DNA of 64,000 nucleotides from Candidatus Ideonella esbjergensis (GTDB lineage: Bacteria; Pseudomonadota; Gammaproteobacteria; Burkholderiales; Burkholderiaceae_C). The DNA is taken from assembly GCA_016710065.1 (NCBI GenBank), contig JADJLP010000002.1, forward strand, positions 920,738 through 984,737, in the 5' to 3' direction. Every line of letters begins with the position of its first letter. Positions within the stretch are counted from its first letter, which is position 1. The position numbers and the translations under genes were made by a program. Below are positions 16,293 through 24,706 of the stretch, piece by piece. The notes under the pieces are model-generated. The model was not told the DNA's origin. It did not search any database and worked only from the letters and a program-made list of their open reading frames with translations.

Positions 16293-17765
16293 ATGAACAC
16301 CACGCTGATCGTCTTCGTCGTGCTCTACCTGCTGGGCACCTTGGGCATAGGCCTCTGGGCCGGCACCCGCATCAAGAACACCAGCGATTTCGCCATCGCT
16401 GGGCGCAGCCTGCCGCTGGTGATGGTGGTCACCACCACTTTCGCCACCTGGTTCGGTGCCGAAACGGTGATGGGCATCCCGGCCAGGTTCGTGCAGGGCG
16501 GCCTGGGCGCAGTGGTGGAAGACCCCTTCGGCGCCGGCATCTGCCTGGTGCTGGTGGGGGCCTTCTTCGCCACCAAGCTCTACCGCCAGAACCTGCTGAC
16601 CATTGGTGATTTCTACCGCGAGCGCTATGGCAAGGGGGTGGAGATTTTTTGCTCCGCCGCCATCATCCTCAGCTACCTGGGCTGGGTGGCGGCGCAGATC
16701 ACCGCGCTGGGCCTGGTGTTCTCGGTGCTCACCAACGGCGCCATGAGCGAAACGGCCGGCATGGTCGTGGGCACGATGGCGGTGCTGGTCTACGTGGTGG
16801 TGGGCGGCTTTCTGGCTGTGGCCTGGACCGACTTCATCCAGATGATCGTGCTGGTGATCGGTCTCACGGTCATCGCCATCTTCTCGGCCGATCTGGCCGG
16901 CGGTGCCGACAAGGTGATGGCGCTCACGCAGCAGAATGAGCTGTGGAAGTTCCTGCCCGAGCCCACGTTCACCGACATGGCGATGTTCATCGGTGCTGCG
17001 GTGACCATGATGCTGGGCAGCATCCCGCAGCAGGATGTGTTCCAGCGCGTGATGTCGGCCAAGGACGAGCGCACGGCCCGCAACGGCGCCATGATCGGCG
17101 GCTTCAGCTACATCCTGTTTGCCTTCGTGCCCATGTTCATCGTGGCCGCTGCGGTGGTGGTGATGGGCCAGGAGGCGCTGGACATCGCCAAAGATGATTA
17201 CCAGCGCCTGCTGCCCACCTTTGTGCTGAGCAAGATGCCGCTGCTCATGCAGATCTTGTTTTTCGGCGCGCTGCTCTCGGCCATCAAGAGCACCTCGTCG
17301 GCCACGTTACTGGCGCCGTCCACCAGCTTTGTCGAGAACATCCTGAAGAACATGCGCGGGCACATGAAGGACCGCGAGCAGTTGCTGGCCATGCGCTGGA
17401 CCATCGTGGTTTTCGCTGTCCTGGTGCTGGCCTACGCCATCGCGATGAAGGGAACGCCCATCTACGACCTGGTGTCCTCGGCCTATCAAGTCACGCTGGT
17501 GGGCGCCTTCGTGCCGCTGGTGATGGGCTTGTACTGGCAGCGCTCCACCACCCAGGGCGCCATCTTTTCGTTGGCGGCGGGCATAGGCGTATGGCTGCTG
17601 TACTTCCCGCAGGTCAGCGACCTGGGCCAGGCCTTTCCGGGCCAGTTGGCCGGCCTGGTCGCAGCCTTCGTGGGCATGGTGTTGGGTTCGCTGGCGCCGC
17701 AATGGCTCAGGAGCCGCCATGTGCACCGCCAGCACGTGGAAGGTCTGCCAGACGAGGCCTCTTGA
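16293..17765 (+). CDS. sodium:solute symporter family protein
   Basis: Encodes 490 residues with about 13 membrane helices in the SSF (LeuT-fold) arrangement. The N-terminus LYLLGTLGIGLWAGTRIKNT and SDFAIAGRSLPLVM are typical of the family, as is the core GIPARFVQGGLGAVVEDPFG and IGDFYRERYGKGVE. It couples solute import to sodium. Substrate (organic acid, proline or similar) cannot be assigned from sequence. It starts 16 bases after ubiB with GAGGAGAG upstream, so it may be co-transcribed, but a functional link is not evident. Confidence 0.87.
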   Translation: MNTTLIVFVVLYLLGTLGIGLWAGTRIKNTSDFAIAGRSLPLVMVVTTTFATWFGAETVMGIPARFVQGGLGAVVEDPFGAGICLVLVGAFFATKLYRQNLLTIGDFYRERYGKGVEIFCSAAIILSYLGWVAAQITALGLVFSVLTNGAMSETAGMVVGTMAVLVYVVVGGFLAVAWTDFIQMIVLVIGLTVIAIFSADLAGGADKVMALTQQNELWKFLPEPTFTDMAMFIGAAVTMMLGSIPQQDVFQRVMSAKDERTARNGAMIGGFSYILFAFVPMFIVAAAVVVMGQEALDIAKDDYQRLLPTFVLSKMPLLMQILFFGALLSAIKSTSSATLLAPSTSFVENILKNMRGHMKDREQLLAMRWTIVVFAVLVLAYAIAMKGTPIYDLVSSAYQVTLVGAFVPLVMGLYWQRSTTQGAIFSLAAGIGVWLLYFPQVSDLGQAFPGQLAGLVAAFVGMVLGSLAPQWLRSRHVHRQHVEGLPDEAS

Positions 17766-17839
17766 ACCTCGGGCGGCTTGGCTCCATCTAAAAAAGGCGC
17801 CTGACCGGCAGGTGCACCGGTCGGAAACCGGCCGCACTT

Positions 17840-17845
17840 TATAAT
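17840..17845 (+). promoter_or_regulatory. candidate -10 element for fmdB-DUF502-aspS
   Basis: Consensus TATAAT on the plus strand, 27 bases before the zinc-ribbon gene, in the only real gap (107 bases) between the symporter and this gene. No convincing -35 is seen 16-18 bases upstream, so it may need an activator. Confidence 0.45.
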
Positions 17846-17872
17846 TCGCGGTTTACATATTGGGGTTCGCTC

Positions 17873-18172
17873 ATGCCGATCTACGCTTATCGCTGCGCCG
17901 CCTGCGGCCATTCGCGTGATGTGCTGCAAAAGATGTCCGATGCGCCGCTGACGGTGTGCTCGGCCTGCAACGCCGAGCAGTTTCAGAAGCAACTCACCGC
18001 CGCCGGCTTCCAGCTCAAGGGCTCGGGATGGTATGCCACCGACTTCAAGGGTGGTGGCGGCGGCACCAGCGCACCTGCGGCCGACGCCGCATCTGGCGCC
18101 GCCAGTGATTCCGCCCCTGCCGCCGCTGCGGCACCCGCCACACCCTGCGGTGGCAGTTGCGCCTGCCACTGA
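17873..18172 (+). CDS. FmdB family zinc ribbon protein
   Basis: Encodes 99 residues. The N-terminal 45 residues form the CxxC zinc ribbon of the FmdB/regulatory family: MPIYAYRCAACGHSRDVLQK and VCSACN, giving two CxxC pairs 24 residues apart. The rest is alanine- and glycine-rich and ends CGGSCACH, a possible extra metal-binding tail. The family was first noted near formamidase genes; its role is unclear. It is the first gene of the fmdB-DUF502-aspS group common in Burkholderiales. Confidence 0.87.
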   Translation: MPIYAYRCAACGHSRDVLQKMSDAPLTVCSACNAEQFQKQLTAAGFQLKGSGWYATDFKGGGGGTSAPAADAASGAASDSAPAAAAAPATPCGGSCACH

Positions 18173-18254
18173 AGCCCCAGACTGCGCGCCGCCAGCCTTG
18201 AACCGCTGACGGCTTTTTTCTCAACCGCACGCCTTGCCGCGTGACGCCCGTACC

Positions 18255-18914
18255 GTGAAGAAATACCTGCTTGCCGGTCTGCTGACCTGGCTCCCACTGG
18301 CCATCACCGTCTGGGTGCTGTCGTGGGTGCTGGGCGCCATGGACGGCATGTTCGCGAGCGCGCTGTCGGTCACCCAGGCCATCCTGCCGCACAGCGCGCA
18401 CGATTGGCTGGAGGCCCTGCGCAAGGTGCCCGGCTTGGGCGTGGTGGTGATGGTGGTGCTGCTGCTCGCCACCGGCGTGTTCGTCACCAACATATTTGGT
18501 CAGTGGTGGCTGCGGCAGTGGGATGCGATCATGAACCGCATCCCCATCGTCAAGTCCATCTACAGCTCGGTCAAGCAGGTTTCCGACACGCTGTTCTCCA
18601 GCAATGGCAATGCCTTCCGCGAAGCGGTGCTGGTGCAGTACCCGCACGCCGGCTCGTGGACCATAGGCTTTGTCACTGGTACGCCCCACGGTGAGGTGGC
18701 CGACCAGTTGCCGGGCGACCATGTGGGCCTGTACGTGCCCACCACGCCCAACCCTACCTCGGGCTTCTTCTTGCTGATGCCGCGCTCGGCCATACGCCCT
18801 CTGGGCATGAGCGTGGACGAGGCGCTGAAATACATCATCTCCATGGGCGTGGTCGCGCCCCCGGCCGGCCACGTGACCGTGCCGGAGGAGGTCGACCCCA
18901 ATCGGCAGGGCTGA
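18255..18914 (+). CDS. DUF502 inner-membrane protein
   Basis: Encodes 219 residues from GTG 18255 (VKKYLLAGLLTWLPLAITVW), chosen because DUF502 proteins begin with a KKY-type N-terminus directly before the first helix; TTG 18234 is an alternative. Two strong membrane segments are visible (residues 5-27 and about 67-88, LGVVVMVVLLLATGVFVTNI), followed by MNRIPIVKSIYSSVKQV and the conserved GSWTIGFVTG and FLLMPRS. The function of DUF502 is not known. It lies between fmdB and aspS. Confidence 0.85.
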   Translation: MKKYLLAGLLTWLPLAITVWVLSWVLGAMDGMFASALSVTQAILPHSAHDWLEALRKVPGLGVVVMVVLLLATGVFVTNIFGQWWLRQWDAIMNRIPIVKSIYSSVKQVSDTLFSSNGNAFREAVLVQYPHAGSWTIGFVTGTPHGEVADQLPGDHVGLYVPTTPNPTSGFFLLMPRSAIRPLGMSVDEALKYIISMGVVAPPAGHVTVPEEVDPNRQG

Positions 18915-19043
18915 AGGCCTGGCCCGGCCTCCAGCCCTGAGGGCGAAACACCCAGCCCCAACACCCCGCAAGGCAAACCATCCCCAGCCGCCGCCTGCAG
19001 TTCGCGACGGCACTGAACGAACCCTACGCACTGGAGTGCACGC

Positions 19044-20834
19044 ATGAGAACGACTTACTGTGGCCTGGTCAGCGAATCGCTGATGGACCAAACCGTGACC
19101 CTGATGGGCTGGGCCCATCGCCGCCGCGACCATGGCGGCGTGATTTTCATCGACCTGCGTGACCGCGAAGGCCTGGTGCAGATCGTCTGCGACCCGGACC
19201 GTGCCGAGATGTTCAAGGCCGCTGAAGGCGTGCGCAACGAGTTCTGCCTCAAGGTCATCGGCAAGGTGCGTGCGCGCCCGGCCGGCACCGAAAACGCCAA
19301 CCTCGTGAGCGGCAAGATCGAGGTGCTGTGCCATGAACTGGAAGTGTTGAACCCCAGCGTCACCCCGCCGTTCCAGCTTGATGATGAGAACCTCAGCGAG
19401 ACCGTGCGGCTCACGCACCGCGTGCTCGACCTGCGCCGCCCCGCGATGCAGAAGAACCTGATGCTGCGCTACCGCGTATCGATGGAGGTGCGCAAGTTCC
19501 TCGACGCCAATGGCTTCGTCGACATCGAGACGCCCATGCTTACCAAGAGCACGCCCGAAGGTGCGCGTGACTACCTGGTGCCCAGCCGCGTGCACGATGG
19601 CCACTTCTTCGCGTTGCCGCAGTCGCCGCAGCTGTTCAAGCAGTTGCTGATGGTGGCGGGCTTTGACCGCTACTACCAGATCACCAAGTGCTTCCGCGAC
19701 GAAGACCTGCGCGCCGACCGGCAGCCCGAGTTCACGCAGATCGACATCGAGACCTCGTTCCTGGGCGAGGAAGAGATTCGCGCGATGTTCGAGGGCATGA
19801 TCCGCACGGTGTTCCGCAACGCCATGGGCGTGGAGCTGCCGGTGTACCCGGTGATGAGCTACGCCGATGCCATGTTCAAGTACGGCTCGGACAAGCCCGA
19901 CCTGCGCGTCAAGCTGCAGTTCACAGAGCTCACCGACGTGATGAAGGACGTGGACTTCAAGGTCTTCTCCACCCCCGCCACCACCAAGGGTGGCCGCGTG
20001 GTGGCGCTGAAGGTGCCGGGCGGTGGCGAGATGAGCCGGGGCGAGATCGACGGCTACACCGAGTTCGTCAAGATCTATGGTGCCAAGGGACTGGCCTGGA
20101 TGAAGGTGAACGACGCCGCCAAGGGGCGCGAAGGCCTGCAGTCGCCCATCGTCAAGAACCTGCACGACGCCGCGCTGGCCGAGATCATTGCCCGCACCGG
20201 TGCCTGCAATGGCGACCTGATCTTCTTCGGCGCCGACAAGGCCAAGGTGGTCAACGACGCCATCGGCGCACTGCGCGCCAAGGTGGGTCACAGCGAGTTC
20301 GGCAAGGGCAAGGGCCTGTTCGAGGACAAGTGGGCACCGCTGTGGGTGGTGGACTTCCCGATGTTCGAGCATGACGAAGAGAACGACCGCTGGGCCGCCG
20401 TGCACCACCCGTTCACCGCGCCGAAAGACGGCCACGAGAACCTGATGGACACCGACCCGGGTGCCTGCATCGCCAAGGCGTATGACATGGTGCTCAACGG
20501 CTGGGAACTGGGCGGCGGCTCCATCCGTATCCACCGTGCCGAGGTGCAGAGCAAGGTTTTCACCGCGCTCAACATCAGCAAGGAAGACGCCCAGGTCAAG
20601 TTCGGCTTCCTGCTCGATGCGCTGCAGTACGGCGCGCCCCCGCACGGCGGCCTGGCCTTTGGCCTGGACCGCCTGGTGACGCTGATGACCAAGGCTGAGT
20701 CGATCCGCGACGTGATCGCCTTCCCCAAGACCCAGCGCGCGCAATGCCTGCTGACCGGGGCGCCGAGCGATGTGGACGAGAAGCAGTTGCGCGAACTGCA
20801 CATTCGCTTGCGCAACACGCAGCCGGCGGCCTGA
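19044..20834 (+). CDS. aspS: aspartyl-tRNA synthetase AspS
   Basis: Encodes 596 residues, the bacterial-type length. N-terminal OB-fold anticodon-binding domain (VTLMGWAHRRRDHGGVIFID), class II motif 1 region (TPEGARDYLVPSR), the QSPQLFKQLL aspartate-site loop, motif 2 FRDEDLRADRQPEFTQIDIE around residue 217, the GAD insertion domain (about 300-420) and motif 3 GLAFGLDRLVTLM near 535. It charges tRNA(Asp); whether it is also active on tRNA(Asn) (non-discriminating) was not resolved here. It is followed by a repeat-bearing gap of about 300 bases. Confidence 0.97.
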   Translation: MRTTYCGLVSESLMDQTVTLMGWAHRRRDHGGVIFIDLRDREGLVQIVCDPDRAEMFKAAEGVRNEFCLKVIGKVRARPAGTENANLVSGKIEVLCHELEVLNPSVTPPFQLDDENLSETVRLTHRVLDLRRPAMQKNLMLRYRVSMEVRKFLDANGFVDIETPMLTKSTPEGARDYLVPSRVHDGHFFALPQSPQLFKQLLMVAGFDRYYQITKCFRDEDLRADRQPEFTQIDIETSFLGEEEIRAMFEGMIRTVFRNAMGVELPVYPVMSYADAMFKYGSDKPDLRVKLQFTELTDVMKDVDFKVFSTPATTKGGRVVALKVPGGGEMSRGEIDGYTEFVKIYGAKGLAWMKVNDAAKGREGLQSPIVKNLHDAALAEIIARTGACNGDLIFFGADKAKVVNDAIGALRAKVGHSEFGKGKGLFEDKWAPLWVVDFPMFEHDEENDRWAAVHHPFTAPKDGHENLMDTDPGACIAKAYDMVLNGWELGGGSIRIHRAEVQSKVFTALNISKEDAQVKFGFLLDALQYGAPPHGGLAFGLDRLVTLMTKAESIRDVIAFPKTQRAQCLLTGAPSDVDEKQLRELHIRLRNTQPAA

Positions 20835-21141
20835 GTCGTTCAGACTTCGAGCACAAAGGCCCCTGCGGATTTGGGCGGCTGTTTGCGGCGCAAAGCTGCC
20901 GGCCGCAAAGGGTGGTTTCGTCATTCCCGTGAAAACGGGAATCCATGTCTTTGGCTTCCGCTGTACCCGCGCCAGGCGGCCAGCCGGGGCCGCACGACAG
21001 GTCGAAAAACCTGGATTCCCGCCTTCGCGGGAATGACGAGGCGAGGGTGCGGGAGTGACGCCAATGCGGTCACCATGGCCGGCTGCTATGCGAAACCGGC
21101 CGCTCTGCGACAGAGTTTGACAGGCCCGATCAGCACTTGGC
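20835..21141. other. 307-base gap between convergent aspS and the flavoprotein gene
   Basis: No credible ORF. It holds the paired palindromic unit at 20921-21037 and otherwise ordinary GC-rich sequence; no hairpin followed by a T-run was seen. In related genomes nudB usually follows aspS directly, so this gap is where the ccm block joins. Confidence 0.6.
20921..21037. repeat. paired dRS3-like palindromes after aspS
   Basis: First unit ATTCCCGT-GAAA-ACGGGAAT at 20924-20943 keeps pairing through compensating changes (GT/AC instead of GC/GC). Second unit ATTCCCGC-CTTC-GCGGGAAT at 21015-21034. Outer edges GTCATTCCCG and GCGGGAATGAC. Spacer is about 70 bases, longer than in the 4876 unit. It could serve as a bidirectional transcription end between aspS and the convergent flavoprotein gene. 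Confidence 0.82.
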
Positions 21142-22458
21142 TCAAACGGTGCCGAACTTGGTCTCGAACTTGATGCCCACGTCTTTCAGCAGTGGAGTGG
21201 GCAGCACACCGCCGGCGCAGACGATGACCTGGTCGTTGTCGATCTCGCTGGTGCTGCCGTCTTCGTTCTTCAGCACCACGGTCTTTTCGGTGATCTGCAG
21301 CACCTGGGTTTGCAAGCGCACATCCACCGTGCCCTCGGCCTGCATCTTGGCCAGGGTGTCGCGGTTCTTGCCCTTCACGCGCGAGAAGGCCGCGCTGCGG
21401 TAACTGAGCACCGAGGTGATGCCCTTGATGCTGCCCAGTGCGATGGCGGCTTCGAGCGCGCTGTCACCACCGCCCACCACCAGCACCTTTTGGCCTTCGT
21501 ACTGATGGGGGTCGATCAGGCGATAGGCCACCTTGGGCGTGTTCTCGCCCGGCACATCCAGCGTGCGCGGCGTGCCCTGGCGGCCGATGGCCAGCAGCAC
21601 GGCGCGGGCCTTGATGGGGGTGCCCTGGTTGGTGTGCACGAAGAAGCCACCATCGAAGGGCTCGATGCGCTCCATGCGGTGGTTGTAGTCGATGGTGATG
21701 TCGTGTTTGGCGCGCGTGCCTTCCCAGAACTCCAGCAGGTCTTCCTTGCTGATTTCGTGCATCTTCACCAGGCCCACCATGGCCAACTTCACAGGCGCTG
21801 TCATGGCGATCTTTTGGCGCGGGTACTTGAAGATGGCGCCGCCCAGTGAATGCTCCTGTTCAATGATGCGGAATTTGAGCTTGTGCAGCTTGGCGCTCAG
21901 GCTGGCCGACATCCCGGCCGGGCCGGCACCCACGATGAGCAGGTCCACCATGTCCGGCGGCGAGGGGAACTCGCCCACCATGCGCTTGATGATGGCCTCC
22001 ACCACCTGGGTGCCTTGCTCGGCGGCCTTGCGGATCAGGCCCATGCCACCCAGCTCGCCGGCGATGAAGATGCCGTGCAGATTGGTCTCGAACAGATGGC
22101 TGAGCAGGGGGATGTCGATGCCGCGCTTCTCGGTGCCGAACACCAGGGTGATGGCGTCGAACGGGCAGGCGGAATGGCAGGCGCCATGGCCGATGCAGGC
22201 GGAGGCGTTGATCAACACGGCCTTGCCGCCGACCATGCCCAAGGCCTCCTCGGGGCACTTCTTGACGCAGGTGCCCGAGCCTATGCACAGGGCCGGATTG
22301 ACCACAGGATGCAGTGAGGGTGGCTCCATCAGACCTGCTGCCAGGTTCTCCTTGAACTCGGCCTTGTGAGCCTTCTCGCCCTTGCCCCGGCGCAAGATGT
22401 GCCAGACCAGAAACAACGCAATGCCGACGGCGTACGGGAGAAAAAGTTGCAGGCTCAT
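21142..22458 (-). CDS. membrane-anchored ferredoxin-flavoprotein oxidoreductase
   Basis: Encodes 438 residues. Layout: one N-terminal membrane helix (LFLPYAVGIALFLVWHILRR); a two-cluster ferredoxin domain around residues 55-105 (CIGSGTCVKKCP and CIGHGACHSACP, in which the usual second cysteine is Ser or His); then a thioredoxin-reductase-like FAD/NAD(P) domain (LLIVGAGPAGMSASLSA near 173 and VLVVGGGDSALEAAIALG near 325). It lacks the redox CxxC of thioredoxin reductase, as YpdA-type enzymes do. It probably moves electrons between NAD(P)H and a membrane or periplasmic carrier; the partner is unknown. It lies 14 bases after ccmI in the same direction, so it is likely the last gene of the ccm transcript. 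Confidence 0.82.
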   Translation of the reverse strand: MSLQLFLPYAVGIALFLVWHILRRGKGEKAHKAEFKENLAAGLMEPPSLHPVVNPALCIGSGTCVKKCPEEALGMVGGKAVLINASACIGHGACHSACPFDAITLVFGTEKRGIDIPLLSHLFETNLHGIFIAGELGGMGLIRKAAEQGTQVVEAIIKRMVGEFPSPPDMVDLLIVGAGPAGMSASLSAKLHKLKFRIIEQEHSLGGAIFKYPRQKIAMTAPVKLAMVGLVKMHEISKEDLLEFWEGTRAKHDITIDYNHRMERIEPFDGGFFVHTNQGTPIKARAVLLAIGRQGTPRTLDVPGENTPKVAYRLIDPHQYEGQKVLVVGGGDSALEAAIALGSIKGITSVLSYRSAAFSRVKGKNRDTLAKMQAEGTVDVRLQTQVLQITEKTVVLKNEDGSTSEIDNDQVIVCAGGVLPTPLLKDVGIKFETKFGTV

Positions 22459-22472
22459 GGCAGGCCGCGCGC

Positions 22473-23708
22473 TCAGCGGCTTTCTTCGCCGATGGTGATC
22501 TGCAAGCCCGACACGCCAGGCGCCACCACGGCTGACTGGCCGAGCAGGTCACCCGGTTGTTGCATGGCCTGGCCTGACTTGGACACGCGCGCGCCCACGA
22601 TCACGGCCTTGGCGCCTGAAAGTGTGGCTGCGGGGCTCATGGCCATGCTGTCGTCGAGCGTGAAGCTGACCGGCAGATCGCTGACCCTCTTCTTCAGGAT
22701 GGCCAAAGGCATGCGCGAGCCTTCGGCGGCCCGGGCATAGATGAACACGGTGTCATCGGGTGCTGCCTTGGCGGCCAGTGCAGGCGCGAGCGTGACCTTG
22801 CCGGTGATGGCGGTGGCGAAGGCTGCTGGCGCAGCAGCGGCTTGCGGCGCGGCACCACCGGCAGCGGCCGGTTCGGCCACCGGCATACCGGCCATCTTGC
22901 GCACTTCGTTGATGTTCTCCTGCAGTTGGCGCACCAGCTCGTTGTCGGCCGGGCCTGCCTTCACGGCACGCTCCCAGTGCTTGATGGCGCCGGGCAGGTC
23001 TTTGTTCTCGTAGGCCAGGGTACCGGCCAGGGCCAGGGCCTTGAGGTTGTCGGGCTCGGCCTTGAGTGCGGCCTCGATCAGCTTGGTGGGCTCGCCCTTG
23101 AAGCTGCGTTGCTGGGTCATGGCAATGGCGTCGGCCAGGTCGGCCATGGCCAGTGCGTTCTTGGGTTGCAACTCCATGGCCTTGCGGAAGGCTGGAATGG
23201 CCTCAGGGTAGCGCTGCAGCGCCGCGTAGGAGCGGCCCAGCATCAGCCAGCCGTCGGCATTGTTGGGCTCGGCCTTGAGCTTCTCGGCCAATGTGTTGAT
23301 CATGCCCTCGATCTGGGCGCTGCCCAGCTCATGCGGGGCGCCGCTGGTGCCGGCGTCACCGCTGGCTGCGGCCGCCGTGCCGGGCTGGCCAGGGGCAACG
23401 CTCCAGCCGTTGTGCGAGCCGCGCCAGGCATAACCGGCGGCGCCGAACACGATCACGAAGGCTGCCAGCCCGATCACCAACTTGCCCGAGGGGCGAGGGG
23501 CGGGCGCGGAGGATTCTGCGGCGATCGCCGGCTTCGCTGCTGCGCTCGCGGCGGGCGGAACCGTGGCACCTTGCAAGACCAGGTCGACCAGCTTGCGCTC
23601 CAGGTCGGTGCGGGTGGCGGTGGCGGCATCGGCCGACAAGGCGCCACTTTGGCGCAGTTCGTCGATTTGCAGAATCTGGCGCTTGAGAGCGGAAATGGGA
23701 TCGGTCAT
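22473..23708 (-). CDS. ccmI: c-type cytochrome biogenesis protein CcmI (TPR)
   Basis: Encodes 411 residues. The N-terminus forms a short coiled region (MTDPISALKRQILQIDELRQ), then one membrane helix (KLVIGLAAFVIVFGAAGYAW, residues 76-95). TPR units (NNADGWLMLGRSYAAL, YPEAIPAFRKAMELQPKNA) span about 150-270, and a C-terminal beta domain with the CcmI/CycH pattern (VTLAPALAAKAAPDDTVFIY) follows. CcmI chaperones apocytochrome c for heme ligation. It is shorter at the N-terminus than CcmI forms with two membrane helices. It lies 16 bases after ccmH. Confidence 0.85.
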   Translation of the reverse strand: MTDPISALKRQILQIDELRQSGALSADAATATRTDLERKLVDLVLQGATVPPAASAAAKPAIAAESSAPAPRPSGKLVIGLAAFVIVFGAAGYAWRGSHNGWSVAPGQPGTAAAASGDAGTSGAPHELGSAQIEGMINTLAEKLKAEPNNADGWLMLGRSYAALQRYPEAIPAFRKAMELQPKNALAMADLADAIAMTQQRSFKGEPTKLIEAALKAEPDNLKALALAGTLAYENKDLPGAIKHWERAVKAGPADNELVRQLQENINEVRKMAGMPVAEPAAAGGAAPQAAAAPAAFATAITGKVTLAPALAAKAAPDDTVFIYARAAEGSRMPLAILKKRVSDLPVSFTLDDSMAMSPAATLSGAKAVIVGARVSKSGQAMQQPGDLLGQSAVVAPGVSGLQITIGEESR

Positions 23709-23724
23709 GAGGCTGTGGTGGTGT

Positions 23725-24189
23725 TCAAGGCGCCGCGTTGGGCGTGGTTTTGTCGTCGGTGTCGGGCTCGAAGGCTGCGTCTGGCAGACGGGCGCGACGA
23801 CGCATCACCAGGCTGAGCCCAAACAGGGCGCCCACCAGCAGCAAGCCAGGGCCTATCCACAAGAGAGCGGTGCGGGCGCTGAAGGGCGGCTTGTAGAGCA
23901 CGAAGTCGCCGTAGCGGTCGGTCATGAAGCCGCGCACCTGGTCGGGCGTGCTGCCAGCGGCGAGCTGGTTTCGGATCTGCTGGCGCAGGTCGCCAGCCAA
24001 CTCTGCATGCGAGTCGGCCACGGTCTGGTTCTGGCAGACCACGCAGCGCAGTTCGGTGGCAATCTCCATCATTTGCGCCTCGATGGCCGGGTTGGCGGCC
24101 ACGGGCTGGGCTTCGGCGGCCCAGGCAGGTGGCGCGACCAGGCCGATCAGCAGCGCCAGGGCGGCGAAGGGGGCGAGGGTCTTAGCCAT
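23725..24189 (-). CDS. ccmH: cytochrome c maturation thiol protein CcmH
   Basis: Encodes 154 residues: signal peptide (MAKTLAPFAALALLIGLVAPP, cleavage near AWA), the redox motif LRCVVCQNQTVADS (CxxC) around residues 48-61, the three-helix bundle, and one C-terminal membrane helix (ALLWIGPGLLLVGALFGLSL). It reduces apocytochrome c cysteines before heme attachment, with CcmG and CcmF. Its start overlaps the ccmG stop by eight bases. Confidence 0.93.
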   Translation of the reverse strand: MAKTLAPFAALALLIGLVAPPAWAAEAQPVAANPAIEAQMMEIATELRCVVCQNQTVADSHAELAGDLRQQIRNQLAAGSTPDQVRGFMTDRYGDFVLYKPPFSARTALLWIGPGLLLVGALFGLSLVMRRRARLPDAAFEPDTDDKTTPNAAP

Positions 24190-24706
24190 TGAGCTTCCTC
24201 AGCAGGGGTTCGATCTTCTCGTTCAGGGCCTCGGGCGTGAGAGGCCCGATGTGCTTCATGCGCACCGTACCGGTCTTGTCGATGATGAAGGTCTCGGGCA
24301 CGCCGTAGACGCCGTAGTCGAGCCCGATGCGACCATCGGGGTCGAACAGCGAGTCCGTGTAGGGGTTGCCGAAGCGCTGCAGCCAACCCAGGCCGTCGGC
24401 GCGCTGGTCTTTGTAGTCCAGGCCAATCAGCAGCACCTTGTTGTCCTTGTTCCACTCCACCAGCAGCGGGTGCTCTTCGCGACAGGCCACGCACCACGAG
24501 GCCCAGACATTGAGCACCCAGACCTTGCCCAGCAAGTCTTCGCGCTTGATGCTGCGCGCAGGGTCTTGCAGGCTTTGTGCGCTGAAGGCCGGCGCAGGTT
24601 TGTCAATCAGAGGCGAAGGCACTTCGCGCGGGTCGCGGTACAGGCCAACAAACAAGAAAGCTGTGAGCACCAGAAACAGCGCCAGCGGAATCAGCAGCTT
24701 CCTCAT
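24182..24706 (-). CDS. ccmG: thiol:disulfide interchange protein CcmG (DsbE)
   Basis: Encodes 174 residues with an N-terminal membrane anchor (LLIPLALFLVLTAFLFVGLY) and a periplasmic thioredoxin fold. The active site is WASWCVACREEHP around residues 71-83, with the family GVYGVPETFIID cis-proline loop near 134. It passes reducing equivalents to apocytochrome c. ATGA-type overlap with ccmF. Confidence 0.95.
   Translation of the reverse strand: MRKLLIPLALFLVLTAFLFVGLYRDPREVPSPLIDKPAPAFSAQSLQDPARSIKREDLLGKVWVLNVWASWCVACREEHPLLVEWNKDNKVLLIGLDYKDQRADGLGWLQRFGNPYTDSLFDPDGRIGLDYGVYGVPETFIIDKTGTVRMKHIGPLTPEALNEKIEPLLRKLNG

Noticed and set aside
17815..17832. GC hairpin before the FmdB gene considered as a terminator for the symporter.
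   Set aside because: The stem is short and no T-run follows; it overlaps the likely promoter region of fmdB.
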